Source: Alkaliphilus sp. B6464 | GTDB lineage: Bacteria; Bacillota; Clostridia; Peptostreptococcales; Natronincolaceae | Length of the DNA: 64,000 bases | NCBI RefSeq assembly: GCF_018141165.1 | Contig: NZ_CP058557.1 | Span: forward strand, 1,488,001-1,552,000 | Reading direction: 5' to 3' | Translations under genes and position numbers: made by a program | Shown: piece by piece, positions 41,490-50,242 of the stretch | Layout: each line of letters opens with the position of its first letter | Position numbering within the stretch: the first letter of the stretch is position 1 | The notes under the pieces: generated by a model | What the model was told of the DNA's origin: nothing | Database searches by the model: none | Seen by the model: the letters and a program-made list of their open reading frames with translations, nothing else

Positions 41490-43397
41490 TTATTTTGCTA
41501 ATCCTCGAATATATTTACGTCTTTTAAACTTATATACAAAGAATATAGCTAATATCATAATCAAAGTACATACTCCTGTCACTATTAAAGAGGGAATAAG
41601 GTTTCTAGTATTTGATCTATTCCTACCTCCACCCATGTCTCCACCAGGAAAACCGCCACCTCTTCCAGGACCATTTTGGAAATTTTCTAGATTCATATTT
41701 GAAGGTATATTTTTCATAAATTCTATTGCTGTATCATCAAGTCCTAATTCTTTTAGCTTGTTAATTTGAGAATCAGTTAATTCTCCTCCATCAGCTGTTT
41801 GTATAATTTCCATAATCTCTTCCATATTTTCTGAGTTAATAGTATCCTGCATAAAACCACCTTGAATATTGTTAGGAGGATTATCTCTATTTATATTTTC
41901 TTGGTTTCCAACATTAGGAGGGTTACCCATATTCATATTATCTTGATTCCTATTATTAAGACGATTCTCACTACCCATATCATTAGGCATATTACCTGGT
42001 TGCCCCATATTATTAGGTCTATCCCTATTATTGCCGCCACCAGCTCTGTTAGGTCCGGCCATTCCACCAGCTCCACCCATACCCATACTACCAAGGGCAT
42101 TTAAGTCCAAATCTACTGCGCCTGCTGTTGTTTCTCCTGCCAATTGTGCAATAACACTTTTAGCCCTTAGTTTACCAAACTCCTTAAGTACTGGAAGGGA
42201 CGCAGTATATTGCTCGTAGGTGTAAAAGGCAGTTGCATCATTTTTAACATATTCATTTATTAAATTATCTAGATTAGTAACAGTTGTTTTAAACAGTCCA
42301 CTATTAAAATATAATTTAACTGCCTCTTCTAGATACTTATTATAAATCTCTTTATACTCTGGAACTTCAAGTAGCTTGCTAATAAGAGGGTAATTTTCTC
42401 CATTGCCGCTATAAGGAGTGTTAATCGAAAAATCTACTGCTTGTTGTCCATTTCTAACTTGAAAACCTCCAAAGGCCATATTAAGATCCCAAGGTAAAAT
42501 AGAGAATACACCATCTTTTTCATATAGAAGATAATTATGATTAAAATTACCGACATAACTATCTAAATTAACAAGTAAATTGTTTACAGCGAAATAGCGA
42601 AGTACCTCGTCAACGTCCAAGTATTTTTCAAGGTCTGTTCCACTGTTAAGGTTTTTAATCATTTCAACTACCTTATCAAAATCTTTGTCTGTAATTTTTA
42701 TTTGAGCGTTATCTTTAATACCCTGATAGCTGGAATGATTTTCATCTGCCAACTTTAGCGAAGAACCAGTATCTTCAGGTTTATAAAGACTGCCATAGTC
42801 ATTACCAAAATTTCTACTTAGAAAGCTTTCTTCAGTGGCTTCTACTGCAAGATAAAGTCCCCAAGGTTCACCATTTATATTTATATTTGTAAAGGAATTT
42901 AGAGGGGTAACTATATCCATTTTTTCAAACAAATCATAGGCAAGATATTCCTTCATATATGTTGTATCGCTTATCATATTATTGATAACAAATTTATCAA
43001 GTCCATAATAGGTTTGCCCCTTAACATATTTATCAAATTTTATTTTAAAGCTAAATCGATCTGTTGTATCATCTTGTGCAACAGATCTAAGGCTAGAATT
43101 TCCCTTTGGACGAATACCAACATTATAAAAAGTTTCACCATTTATAGTTATATCAGCACTTCTATACTCTTCATCTAAAGCATTTTCTATAATCCAATCC
43201 CAATCTTCTTGTTTCATTTTTATACTAATTTCTGCTACCTCATCTTTTTTGAACAAACGGCTAGCATACTCAACTTCAGTAGTTGAAGATGGAGTTATGC
43301 CTAAGCTTTGGGGGGATAATATAAAAATAGATGTAAAGATTATAGTAACAATCATCAAAATTATTATAATTAAATTGATATGTCTATTCCCTAACAT
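41490..43397 (-). CDS. CotH family protein kinase, membrane-anchored
   Basis: The 635-residue protein has an N-terminal signal/anchor (~7-28) and a CotH kinase domain (~45-400; the catalytic-type segment GVFSILPWDLNMAFGGF, where WDLN carries the key Asp). A long Asn/Gly/Pro-rich low-complexity stretch follows (~425-520), then a C-terminal helix (~605-625) and a basic tail. CotH kinases phosphorylate secreted or spore-coat proteins. It is the last gene of an operon with VTC-domain and DUF4956 genes, a conserved triad in Firmicutes. Confidence 0.9.
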   Translation of the reverse strand: MLGNRHINLIIIILMIVTIIFTSIFILSPQSLGITPSSTTEVEYASRLFKKDEVAEISIKMKQEDWDWIIENALDEEYRSADITINGETFYNVGIRPKGNSSLRSVAQDDTTDRFSFKIKFDKYVKGQTYYGLDKFVINNMISDTTYMKEYLAYDLFEKMDIVTPLNSFTNININGEPWGLYLAVEATEESFLSRNFGNDYGSLYKPEDTGSSLKLADENHSSYQGIKDNAQIKITDKDFDKVVEMIKNLNSGTDLEKYLDVDEVLRYFAVNNLLVNLDSYVGNFNHNYLLYEKDGVFSILPWDLNMAFGGFQVRNGQQAVDFSINTPYSGNGENYPLISKLLEVPEYKEIYNKYLEEAVKLYFNSGLFKTTVTNLDNLINEYVKNDATAFYTYEQYTASLPVLKEFGKLRAKSVIAQLAGETTAGAVDLDLNALGSMGMGGAGGMAGPNRAGGGNNRDRPNNMGQPGNMPNDMGSENRLNNRNQDNMNMGNPPNVGNQENINRDNPPNNIQGGFMQDTINSENMEEIMEIIQTADGGELTDSQINKLKELGLDDTAIEFMKNIPSNMNLENFQNGPGRGGGFPGGDMGGGRNRSNTRNLIPSLIVTGVCTLIMILAIFFVYKFKRRKYIRGLAK

Positions 43398-43409
43398 TTA
43401 ACATCACTC

Positions 43410-44102
43410 CTAAGACATATATTCACCGTTGTAGCTTACAAGTACAGCGTTATTTACTCCTTCAAACTTAGTTATATCGTTGATAAATGTTGTGGACATA
43501 TTTTTAAGTCTTACTTCTACAGATAGTTCTACATTGTTGCTAGATGATACAGTCTTTGATTTTACAATATATTTGCTAACTCTACTGCTTATAAACTCCA
43601 TTACATTGTCTTCGCATTTATCTCCGGTCATATTAACAAGTACTATATATGGATTATCTGTACTCTTCTTATTAACAAATACAAGTAAAACTAGACCTAT
43701 AAATAAGGATCCTAATACTGCAAGGGGAATAAGCCCTGCACCAATGACAATACCAACACTTATAGACCAGAATAAGAAGGCAATATCGATGGGCTCTTTA
43801 ACAGCAGAACGGAATCTAACAATAGAGAGTGCACCAACCATACCAAGAGATAGCACCACATTAGATGTAATTGCTAGAATTATAAAGGTTGTAATCATTG
43901 TCATTGCCATAAGGGAAGCACCAAAGTTAATAGAGTACATTACACCTTTAAATGTTTTTTTGTAAACTAAGAATATAAATAAGCCTAATACAAAGGCAAG
44001 GCCCATGGCTAAAACCATATCTAAAAGAGAGAAAGATGTTACTTTTTCAAGAAAACTTGACTTAAAAATATCATTAAAAGTAATTTGTTTTGCTGCATTC
44101 AT
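43410..44102 (-). CDS. DUF4956 membrane protein
   Basis: The 230-residue protein has four membrane segments in the first 130 residues and a conserved LSLGMVGALSIVRFRSAVKEPID motif area, characteristic of DUF4956. The cytosolic C-terminal domain (~145-230) is ferredoxin-fold-like. It is encoded between the VTC-domain polymerase and CotH genes with short spacing (30 and 12 bases), so it is probably a subunit of the same envelope system. Function unproven. Confidence 0.88.
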   Translation of the reverse strand: MNAAKQITFNDIFKSSFLEKVTSFSLLDMVLAMGLAFVLGLFIFLVYKKTFKGVMYSINFGASLMAMTMITTFIILAITSNVVLSLGMVGALSIVRFRSAVKEPIDIAFLFWSISVGIVIGAGLIPLAVLGSLFIGLVLLVFVNKKSTDNPYIVLVNMTGDKCEDNVMEFISSRVSKYIVKSKTVSSSNNVELSVEVRLKNMSTTFINDITKFEGVNNAVLVSYNGEYMS

Positions 44103-44132
44103 TTTTCAAACCTCCATTATTAATATTTTAAA

Positions 44133-44819
44133 TTAGCCATATATTCTACAAGCTGCATATTTAGAAACTGATGTACTTCTATGCTCATTTGTTTGTAGCA
44201 TATCGCTTATTATCTCAGGTAGAAACTCATCAAATTTAACCTCTAAAATGCTATATCCTGGAGGATACATGCCTATTGTAGGTAAATTTGGATTAAGCAA
44301 ATCCTTAGAAAAAATACCAGTCTTAATATTACTATCTATAGTAATTCTTACATTACCAGGTTTATACATATAGGCTTCTCTAGTGTAGTCCACCACAGTT
44401 TTAGGTCGTAAAAACTCGGTTTGCATTTTAATATAAAGCTCTAAAAGTAAAGGGTTATTAGAGTCTGACATCCAAGCTATATCTCCTTCTACTATACGTT
44501 TACAGTTTTCATAGCTTATTTGCACAGAATCCTTTAAACATAAGCCCCTGGTTTTACTTTTCTTTTCAAGCTTTATAAATGAATGATCATCATTATAAAA
44601 ACGAATTCTAAACTTTTCACGGTTATTAAGTCCATCTAGCTTCTCTAAAAGAGCTTTGTCATTAAAGTTATCGAAGTATAAACTTCTAATTTTATATTTG
44701 CCATCTTCAAGAGCAAAAGTATCTGGACTCATTATTTGTTTTAACCTAGTCCTTAAAATACAACCGTCTAAACTATTAATAAAATGTTTTATTTCATGTC
44801 TGAATTTTGGTTTATCCAT
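44133..44819 (-). CDS. VTC-domain protein (polyphosphate polymerase-like)
   Basis: The 228-residue protein matches the VTC catalytic tunnel domain: RHEIKHFI at the N-terminus, IRSLYFDN, REKFRIRFYN, IKLEKKSKTRG and TIDSNIKTG. In yeast Vtc4 this domain makes polyphosphate from ATP. In bacteria it is commonly paired with DUF4956 and CotH genes, as here. First gene of the operon; the start follows an AGGAGGTGAATA site. Divergent from the two-component genes at 45010. Confidence 0.9.
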   Translation of the reverse strand: MDKPKFRHEIKHFINSLDGCILRTRLKQIMSPDTFALEDGKYKIRSLYFDNFNDKALLEKLDGLNNREKFRIRFYNDDHSFIKLEKKSKTRGLCLKDSVQISYENCKRIVEGDIAWMSDSNNPLLLELYIKMQTEFLRPKTVVDYTREAYMYKPGNVRITIDSNIKTGIFSKDLLNPNLPTIGMYPPGYSILEVKFDEFLPEIISDMLQTNEHRSTSVSKYAACRIYG

Positions 44820-45009
44820 TTATTCACCTCCTAGTATCAATGTCCACATATTTAATTTACAGTATGATCCTTAATTTAATCTTAAACTGAAGATTAAATT
44901 GAATAATTTTAAATTTAATTTTGTTTTAAGCTTTGTATGCTATAATAAAGAAAATTTATATCAATATATAGTCAAGTTAAAAATATAAAAATAAAAGGCG
45001 TGATACAAA

Positions 45010-45681
45010 ATGAAGGTTTTGTTAGTTGAGGATGAAAAACAATTATCAGAAGCATTAATACAAATTTTAAAGCAAAATAAGTACATGGTAGATGGGGTTT
45101 ATAACGGTGAAGATGGTCTAGACTATGCTTTAACAGGTATTTATGATGTAATAATTTTAGATATAATGCTACCAAAACTGAATGGACTTGAAATATTGAA
45201 AAAGATAAGAGAAGAAAATATCTCTACCCCTGTTATATTACTTACAGCCAAAGGAGAAGTATTAGACAAGATAAAGGGACTGGACTGTGGTGCCGATGAT
45301 TATCTTCCGAAACCATTTTCTACGGATGAGTTATTGGCAAGGTTAAGAGCATTAACTAGAAGAAAAGGCGAAGTGATAAACGATGACACATTGTATTTTG
45401 AAGATTTTTCTTTAAATTTATCTACCTACATACTTGAAGGTAGGAAAGGTAATGTAAGACTAGCACTTAAAGAATTAGAAATACTTAAATATTTTCTATT
45501 AAGACCTGGAATAGTAGTCAACAAAGAGGATCTTATAATAAAGATATGGGGGTATGAATCTGAAGCTGAGAATAATAATATAGAGGTATATATATCTTTT
45601 TTACGGAAAAAACTTCAATATATTGGGACGCAGGCTAAAATATCTACCATTAGGGGAGTAGGTTATAAATTGGAGGAGTAA
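45010..45681 (+). CDS. OmpR-type response regulator
   Basis: The 223-residue protein has receiver signatures (VEDEKQLSEAL acidic pocket, DVIILDIMLPKLNGLE phospho-acceptor near 51, DYLPKPFSTDELLAR) and a C-terminal winged helix (ALKELEILKYFLLRPGIVV). It is divergent from the VTC-DUF4956-CotH operon with a ~190-base shared promoter region, so that operon is its most likely target. The kinase gene starts 2 bases after its stop. Confidence 0.94.
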   Translation: MKVLLVEDEKQLSEALIQILKQNKYMVDGVYNGEDGLDYALTGIYDVIILDIMLPKLNGLEILKKIREENISTPVILLTAKGEVLDKIKGLDCGADDYLPKPFSTDELLARLRALTRRKGEVINDDTLYFEDFSLNLSTYILEGRKGNVRLALKELEILKYFLLRPGIVVNKEDLIIKIWGYESEAENNNIEVYISFLRKKLQYIGTQAKISTIRGVGYKLEE

Positions 45682-45683
45682 AT

Positions 45684-46892
45684 ATGTTTAAAGAATTAAA
45701 ACAAAAGTTTGTTATTATAAACATGTCCCTTTTAACATTTGTTTTTGTAGCTATTTTTATTGCAATATATATACTAACTGCATTCGGCGGGGAGCGTCAA
45801 CTAGCTTTTGACCTTGATAAAATTATTAATGCCCCTCCGAAGCCATTCCCAGGAGGGCCGAGGGTAGCTACAAGTTTAGTTGTAGAGTTAAATAAAAACA
45901 ATGAAATTATTGTATTTTCGTCTTTTATAGCTATGGAGGAAGATATTATTAAAGAAGCCGTATCAAAGGCCATAGAAATACACGAGAATTCTGGAAAAAT
46001 TAAAGCGGGAGATTTTAATTATTCTTTTATTAAGAGAGAAACTCCTTTTGGCACAAAAATAGCATTTGTTGATAGAAGTCGGCTTCAGGAAAGTTTGAGA
46101 GATATTTTGATTATATTTGTTATAGTAGGTGGGGGTAGTCTTATTGTGTTATTTTTAATTAGCGTATATTTAGCTAATCGTACTATTAAACCTATTAAAG
46201 AAGCATTTGAAAAACAAGAGCAGTTTGTTGCAGATGCATCCCATGAACTCAAAACCCCGCTAGCCATAATTAAAACCAATTTAGCTGTAATTTCATCGAA
46301 TCAAGAGGAAACTATAGAAAGCCAGTCAAAGTGGATCGGCTTTATACACTCACAAACCGAAAGAATGTCAAATCTTATTAATGATATGCTGTCTTTAGCT
46401 AAAATGGATTCATTAGAACAACCATTACTTTTCCAAAGTTTTAATTTAAGTAATGTGTTAGATGGAGTCCTATTATCCTTTGAGGCAGTCCTATTTGAAA
46501 ATAGTATTGAACTAGAAACAGATATTCAGGAGGAGATATATTTTTACGGGCATAAAGAAAGTTTTGAGCGTTTAATTAATATATTAGTGGATAATGCAAT
46601 AAAAAATACACCTAAAGAAGGGATAATTTCAGCAAGTTTAAGCTCTAAGAAAAACAATATAGAAATCATAGTAAAAAATACTGGTGCAGGTATTGCTTCG
46701 GAAAATACTGAAAAAATATTTGAAAGGTTTTATCGTGAAGATTCTTCCCGTTCAAGAGAGAGTGGTGGCTATGGATTAGGCTTAGCTATTGCAAAATCAA
46801 TTGTACAAAAGCATAACGGTAAAATATATGTTGAAAGCAATATTGGAGTTGATACTTCATTTATTGTGCAGCTACCTCAAGGTAGGTTATAG
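45684..46892 (+). CDS. Sensor histidine kinase
   Basis: The 402-residue protein has two membrane helices (~10-32 and ~145-167) around a ~110-residue extracellular sensor. HAMP-like linker, H-box DASHELKTPLAIIKTN (~185) and HATPase with VDNAIKNTPKEG and GGYGLGLAIAKS follow. It is translationally coupled to the response-regulator gene. The extracellular domain has no recognised ligand motif. Confidence 0.93.
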   Translation: MFKELKQKFVIINMSLLTFVFVAIFIAIYILTAFGGERQLAFDLDKIINAPPKPFPGGPRVATSLVVELNKNNEIIVFSSFIAMEEDIIKEAVSKAIEIHENSGKIKAGDFNYSFIKRETPFGTKIAFVDRSRLQESLRDILIIFVIVGGGSLIVLFLISVYLANRTIKPIKEAFEKQEQFVADASHELKTPLAIIKTNLAVISSNQEETIESQSKWIGFIHSQTERMSNLINDMLSLAKMDSLEQPLLFQSFNLSNVLDGVLLSFEAVLFENSIELETDIQEEIYFYGHKESFERLINILVDNAIKNTPKEGIISASLSSKKNNIEIIVKNTGAGIASENTEKIFERFYREDSSRSRESGGYGLGLAIAKSIVQKHNGKIYVESNIGVDTSFIVQLPQGRL

Positions 46893-46910
46893 GTGTTAGT
46901 AAAATGTATT

Positions 46911-46955
46911 AATGGTATAGTTAATCGACATAATGTGTCGATTAACTATACCATT
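46911..46955. terminator. Strong bidirectional terminator
   Basis: A perfect 20-bp stem (AATGGTATAGTTAATCGACA with its complement) and loop TAATG lie between convergent genes. Confidence 0.85.
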
Positions 46956-46967
46956 GTTTATCATTAA

Positions 46968-48335
46968 TTATTCTTCTGCAATTATTCCGCTAAACTCCAG
47001 TTTATCTTCTAATAAAGATAAGCCCCTCTTAATAAATATTACACCGGTAATAGCTGCAATAGCATCTGTTACTGGATATGTTATCCATGCTCCATTTACA
47101 CCCATAGTACTTACTAAAACAATAACTATAGGTATGAATAATAACAGTTGTCGGTATATAGATAAAAAGAAACTAACTTTTGCTTTATTTATTGCCTGAT
47201 TATAGTAAATAGAAACATAGTAGATTCCGATAACTGGGAAAATAATAATTGTAGTCCTAAAGGCTTTAACCGTTTCAACTAAAATATCAGGCTCTTTTAT
47301 AAAACTTGCAAATATTTGAGTTGAAAAGATCATCATTCCACTCCATAAAACTACCGAAGTGGCGGAAACCATTTTAGTTGTTATATCAATAATTTTATTT
47401 AGTTTTTGATAATCCTTAGCGCCATAATTATAGGCTGCCAAAGGCTGCATTCCAGAACTAATCCCAATAATAGTAATATACATAAACATAGATACCCTTG
47501 TAATTGCTCCTACAATGATAATAGCTGTATCTCCACCAGTAGGTAGTAATAAATTATTTAAAACAGCTATTACTATAGCATCTGATATTTCCACTATAAA
47601 GGTTGCAAATCCTATTGATATAATAGATTTTGATATATCTAAATCAAAGGACATTTTAAGTTTTAAATTAAAATCTCTTTTACAGCTATACATTTTTACT
47701 AAGGCGTAGATAAAACCAATAGTTTGTGATGAAACAGTTGCAATTGCAGCTCCTGCTACGCCCATTCCAAATATTGCTACTAATAAATAATCTAACACTA
47801 TATTAACAATAGTACCAATGGAAAGTGCAGTTACGGTTACCTTAGGATTACCAAGTGCAATAATACAATATCCAAAGATATTAGTAAAACTCAAAAATAA
47901 ACTGCCTATTAAAACTATTGAAATATATTTTTCGGCAATTGGATATATTACATCACTCGCACCTAAATTGTAAATTAAACCTTTTCTAAATAAAAAGATT
48001 AATATTGGAAGCACTATAGAAGCTATTAGTCCTAAAGTGATAGCATTAGCAATATTTTTATTTACCTTACTATAATCCTTTTCGCCTAAGGATCTAGCAA
48101 TAGAAGTAGAAGTCCCAACTCCTATTAGTAGAGATGTAGCTATTATTAATCTTTGAATAGGAAAGGCAATGCCTAAGGCTCCAACAGCATTTGCACTTAC
48201 ATATTTACCTACAAAAAATGTGTCTACCATATTGTAGAGCTCCGAAACTAAAATGGTTATTACTCCAGGCACAGCAAATTGAATTAGTGCTTTTAATACA
48301 TTTTTCTCTCTAAATATTTTAGTTTGATCTTTCAT
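46968..48335 (-). CDS. MATE family efflux transporter (MepA-like)
   Basis: The 455-residue protein has ~12 helices. The N-terminal VSELYNMVDTFFVGKYV and late PLAAYNYGAKDYQKLNKI match the MepA-type branch of MATE pumps, distinct from the two other MATE genes here (984 and 50243), which share IGKxGE motifs. It should export drugs or metabolites using an ion gradient. The start follows GAGGTGAT. No linked regulator. Confidence 0.92.
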   Translation of the reverse strand: MKDQTKIFREKNVLKALIQFAVPGVITILVSELYNMVDTFFVGKYVSANAVGALGIAFPIQRLIIATSLLIGVGTSTSIARSLGEKDYSKVNKNIANAITLGLIASIVLPILIFLFRKGLIYNLGASDVIYPIAEKYISIVLIGSLFLSFTNIFGYCIIALGNPKVTVTALSIGTIVNIVLDYLLVAIFGMGVAGAAIATVSSQTIGFIYALVKMYSCKRDFNLKLKMSFDLDISKSIISIGFATFIVEISDAIVIAVLNNLLLPTGGDTAIIIVGAITRVSMFMYITIIGISSGMQPLAAYNYGAKDYQKLNKIIDITTKMVSATSVVLWSGMMIFSTQIFASFIKEPDILVETVKAFRTTIIIFPVIGIYYVSIYYNQAINKAKVSFFLSIYRQLLLFIPIVIVLVSTMGVNGAWITYPVTDAIAAITGVIFIKRGLSLLEDKLEFSGIIAEE

Positions 48336-48623
48336 ATTATCACCTCATAGTCAACGCGGCTTAGTAAAACCCACCAGCTGGCTTATTTGGTTGTACTTTA
48401 CGTTAATTTTCATTTTATATTTTATTTCCTGCATTGTTTCGTTCGTCTAACTATTATATCATAGGATATCCCAATCTCATAACTTTAAAGAAGTTTTAAG
48501 AAAAATGGTGAAATTTGTGGAATATTAAAGCGACAATTTTTTTTACTAGAAGAAGCGTATATTTAAGCCTATATGGACAATATAAAACTAGTTTAGTAAA
48601 ATTAAATTAAAGGGGGAGTTTAG
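48336..48623. other. Divergent intergenic region, MATE / methylglyoxal synthase
   Basis: It is gene-free. On the minus strand the MATE leader has AGCCAGCTGG and GCCGCG patches that are unusually GC-rich for this DNA. TATAAT-like hexamers occur on both strands, for example TATGATATAATAG on the minus strand near 48460. I found no known riboswitch motif. Confidence 0.4.
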
Positions 48624-49121
48624 ATGGATATAGTAAATGATTATACTATAATTAAAATGAAAAAGCAAAAGAATATAGCACTTATTGCACATGATAACAG
48701 AAAAGAAGATTTAGTAAATTGGGTAAAGGTAAATAAAGATAGGTTAGAAAATCACTTTTTATGTGGAACTGGAACTACTGCTAAGCTTATTGCAGACACT
48801 GCTAAGCTACCAATTATAGCTTTTAAAAGTGGACCTTTAGGTGGAGATCAGCAGATAGGATCTCGTATAGCAGAAGGGAATATAGACTTTATGATATTTT
48901 TCTGGGATCCATTAGAAGCCCAACCTCATGACCCCGATGTTAAAGCATTACTTCGTATTGCAGTTTTATATGATGTACCTGTTGCAAACAATCGTTCTAC
49001 AGCGGACTTTCTACTTTCTTCTCCACTGATGAATGAGGAATACAATAGGAAAATAATTGATTACTCTAAAAGGATAAGTAGTAGGGCTAAAGAGTACAGT
49101 AATAATATAGGTAATAAGTAA
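48624..49121 (+). CDS. mgsA: Methylglyoxal synthase
   Basis: The 165-residue protein has the MgsA features LIAHDNRKEDLVNWVKVN, HFLCGTGTTAKLI (phosphate loop), SGPLGGDQQIGSRIAEG and FFWDPLEAQPHDPDVKALLR. The catalytic Asp lies in the GGDQQIG segment. It converts dihydroxyacetone phosphate to methylglyoxal, an overflow route when phosphate is short. It has ~30 extra N-terminal residues compared with the shortest family members. Single gene after AAAGGGGGAG. Confidence 0.95.
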   Translation: MDIVNDYTIIKMKKQKNIALIAHDNRKEDLVNWVKVNKDRLENHFLCGTGTTAKLIADTAKLPIIAFKSGPLGGDQQIGSRIAEGNIDFMIFFWDPLEAQPHDPDVKALLRIAVLYDVPVANNRSTADFLLSSPLMNEEYNRKIIDYSKRISSRAKEYSNNIGNK

Positions 49122-49156
49122 AGAAGCCAATGAAAATTTAGATAAGTGAAGCTCAT

Positions 49157-49264
49157 ATGATTAAAAGAATAACAGTAAGATTAAATGTTATTGAAGGAAT
49201 GCTTTATTATTGGCAAGCAACTGCTGAAATTGACGAAAAATTGATAGAATTGATTAGTGAGTAA
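49157..49264 (+). CDS. Small protein or N-terminal gene remnant
   Basis: This 35-residue frame (IKRITVRLNVIEGMLYYWQA, then TAEIDEKLIELISE) has protein-like composition, but no good ribosome-binding site precedes ATG 49157. It looks like the N-terminus of a longer protein that now ends early. I do not recognise the family with confidence. Confidence 0.35.
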   Translation: MIKRITVRLNVIEGMLYYWQATAEIDEKLIELISE

Positions 49265-49286
49265 ATATTTTATCTAAAACTAATAA

Positions 49287-49325
49287 AAGACCTAAACACT
49301 TCTAACCAATTAGTATTTAGGTCTT
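49287..49325. terminator. Terminator, overlapping the deacetylase stop codon
   Basis: AAGACCTAAA (49287-49296) pairs with TTTAGGTCTT (49316-49325). The deacetylase stop (49310-49312) is in the loop. The arm sequence repeats that of the terminator at 41405. Confidence 0.65.
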
Positions 49326-50209
49326 ATTAAGTTTAAAAAACTTTTTATTAATTTTTTAAATAAAGGCTCTCGGCTTAGTCCAACTTTGATCTTAAATTTT
49401 GCTATTGTGGTAGATGGAAAAACACCCTGTCTATTAAGTTCAAATATAGGGTCTCCAGTTTTTACGAAGCCTTCTTTAACTGTAAAGGCCATCTCGTATT
49501 CCAAATCTTGTAAAATCTGAATGGTTTCATCCGTATAGTGACCATATGGATAAGCGAAGTAGGGATTATGTACAAGCTCTAGGTTTTTCCTTAAATCTTC
49601 TTCTACTTCTGTCCTAGGCTTGGTTACTACATAACTTTTATTATCATCAGTTAAGTAATGAAGTTTATGTGTATGACATGCAAACTTAAAAACATCTTGG
49701 CTTAACTCCATCTCTTCCCAGCTAAGATATTGTATCTGGGTAGGATCAAATGAAACTGTTGTATCGGAAATTCTATCTGTAATCATAAATATTGTGGAAA
49801 TAAATCCGTATTCTTTTAAAATTGGATAAGCATATTCATAATTACTCTTGTAGCCATCATCAAAGGTAATTAGAACACTTCTTGAAGGTAGGTCCCTTTC
49901 TCCTAGTATAAATCCTTCAAGCTCTTCTAAGGTTATACTCCTATATCCTTCGTTGTATAATAACTCCATTTGTTCTTGGAAATTTTCTACGGATATAATA
50001 GAAGGATTATTTTTCATAGTATTCTCTTCATCTCTAAGTAGATGATGATAGACCAAAACAGGAATTTTTTTAGCAAACCTAGTCGAATCAGAGATAGAAC
50101 TATTATTGATACCCACAGGCTTTACTATATTAGGAGAATAGATAGATCTAACAATAAGAACTGTAAATATTAAAGTTAGCATTAGTAATAATCGTGATTT
50201 TTTACTCAT
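49310..50209 (-). CDS. Polysaccharide deacetylase (NodB domain), membrane-anchored
   Basis: From ATG 50209, after GAGGAGGAG, the protein is 299 residues. It has a signal anchor (~5-25) and a NodB domain with VLVYHHLL-type entrance, TFDDGYKSNYEYAYP (catalytic Asp and metal Asp) and HTHKLHYL-type metal histidines, then FAYPYGHYTDE. It should deacetylate N-acetylglucosamine residues of peptidoglycan or other wall glycans outside the cell. A 33-base upstream extension of the frame lacks a site. It directly follows the MATE gene on the minus strand. Confidence 0.9.
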   Translation of the reverse strand: MSKKSRLLLMLTLIFTVLIVRSIYSPNIVKPVGINNSSISDSTRFAKKIPVLVYHHLLRDEENTMKNNPSIISVENFQEQMELLYNEGYRSITLEELEGFILGERDLPSRSVLITFDDGYKSNYEYAYPILKEYGFISTIFMITDRISDTTVSFDPTQIQYLSWEEMELSQDVFKFACHTHKLHYLTDDNKSYVVTKPRTEVEEDLRKNLELVHNPYFAYPYGHYTDETIQILQDLEYEMAFTVKEGFVKTGDPIFELNRQGVFPSTTIAKFKIKVGLSREPLFKKLIKSFLNLIRPKY

Positions 50210-50242
50210 GATGTATCTCCTCCTCAAATAGTATAGGAACAA

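Noticed and set aside
43480-43965. 161-codon open frame on the plus strand
   Set aside because: Antisense to the DUF4956 gene, which has clear family features and operon context. No site or recognisable motif on this strand.
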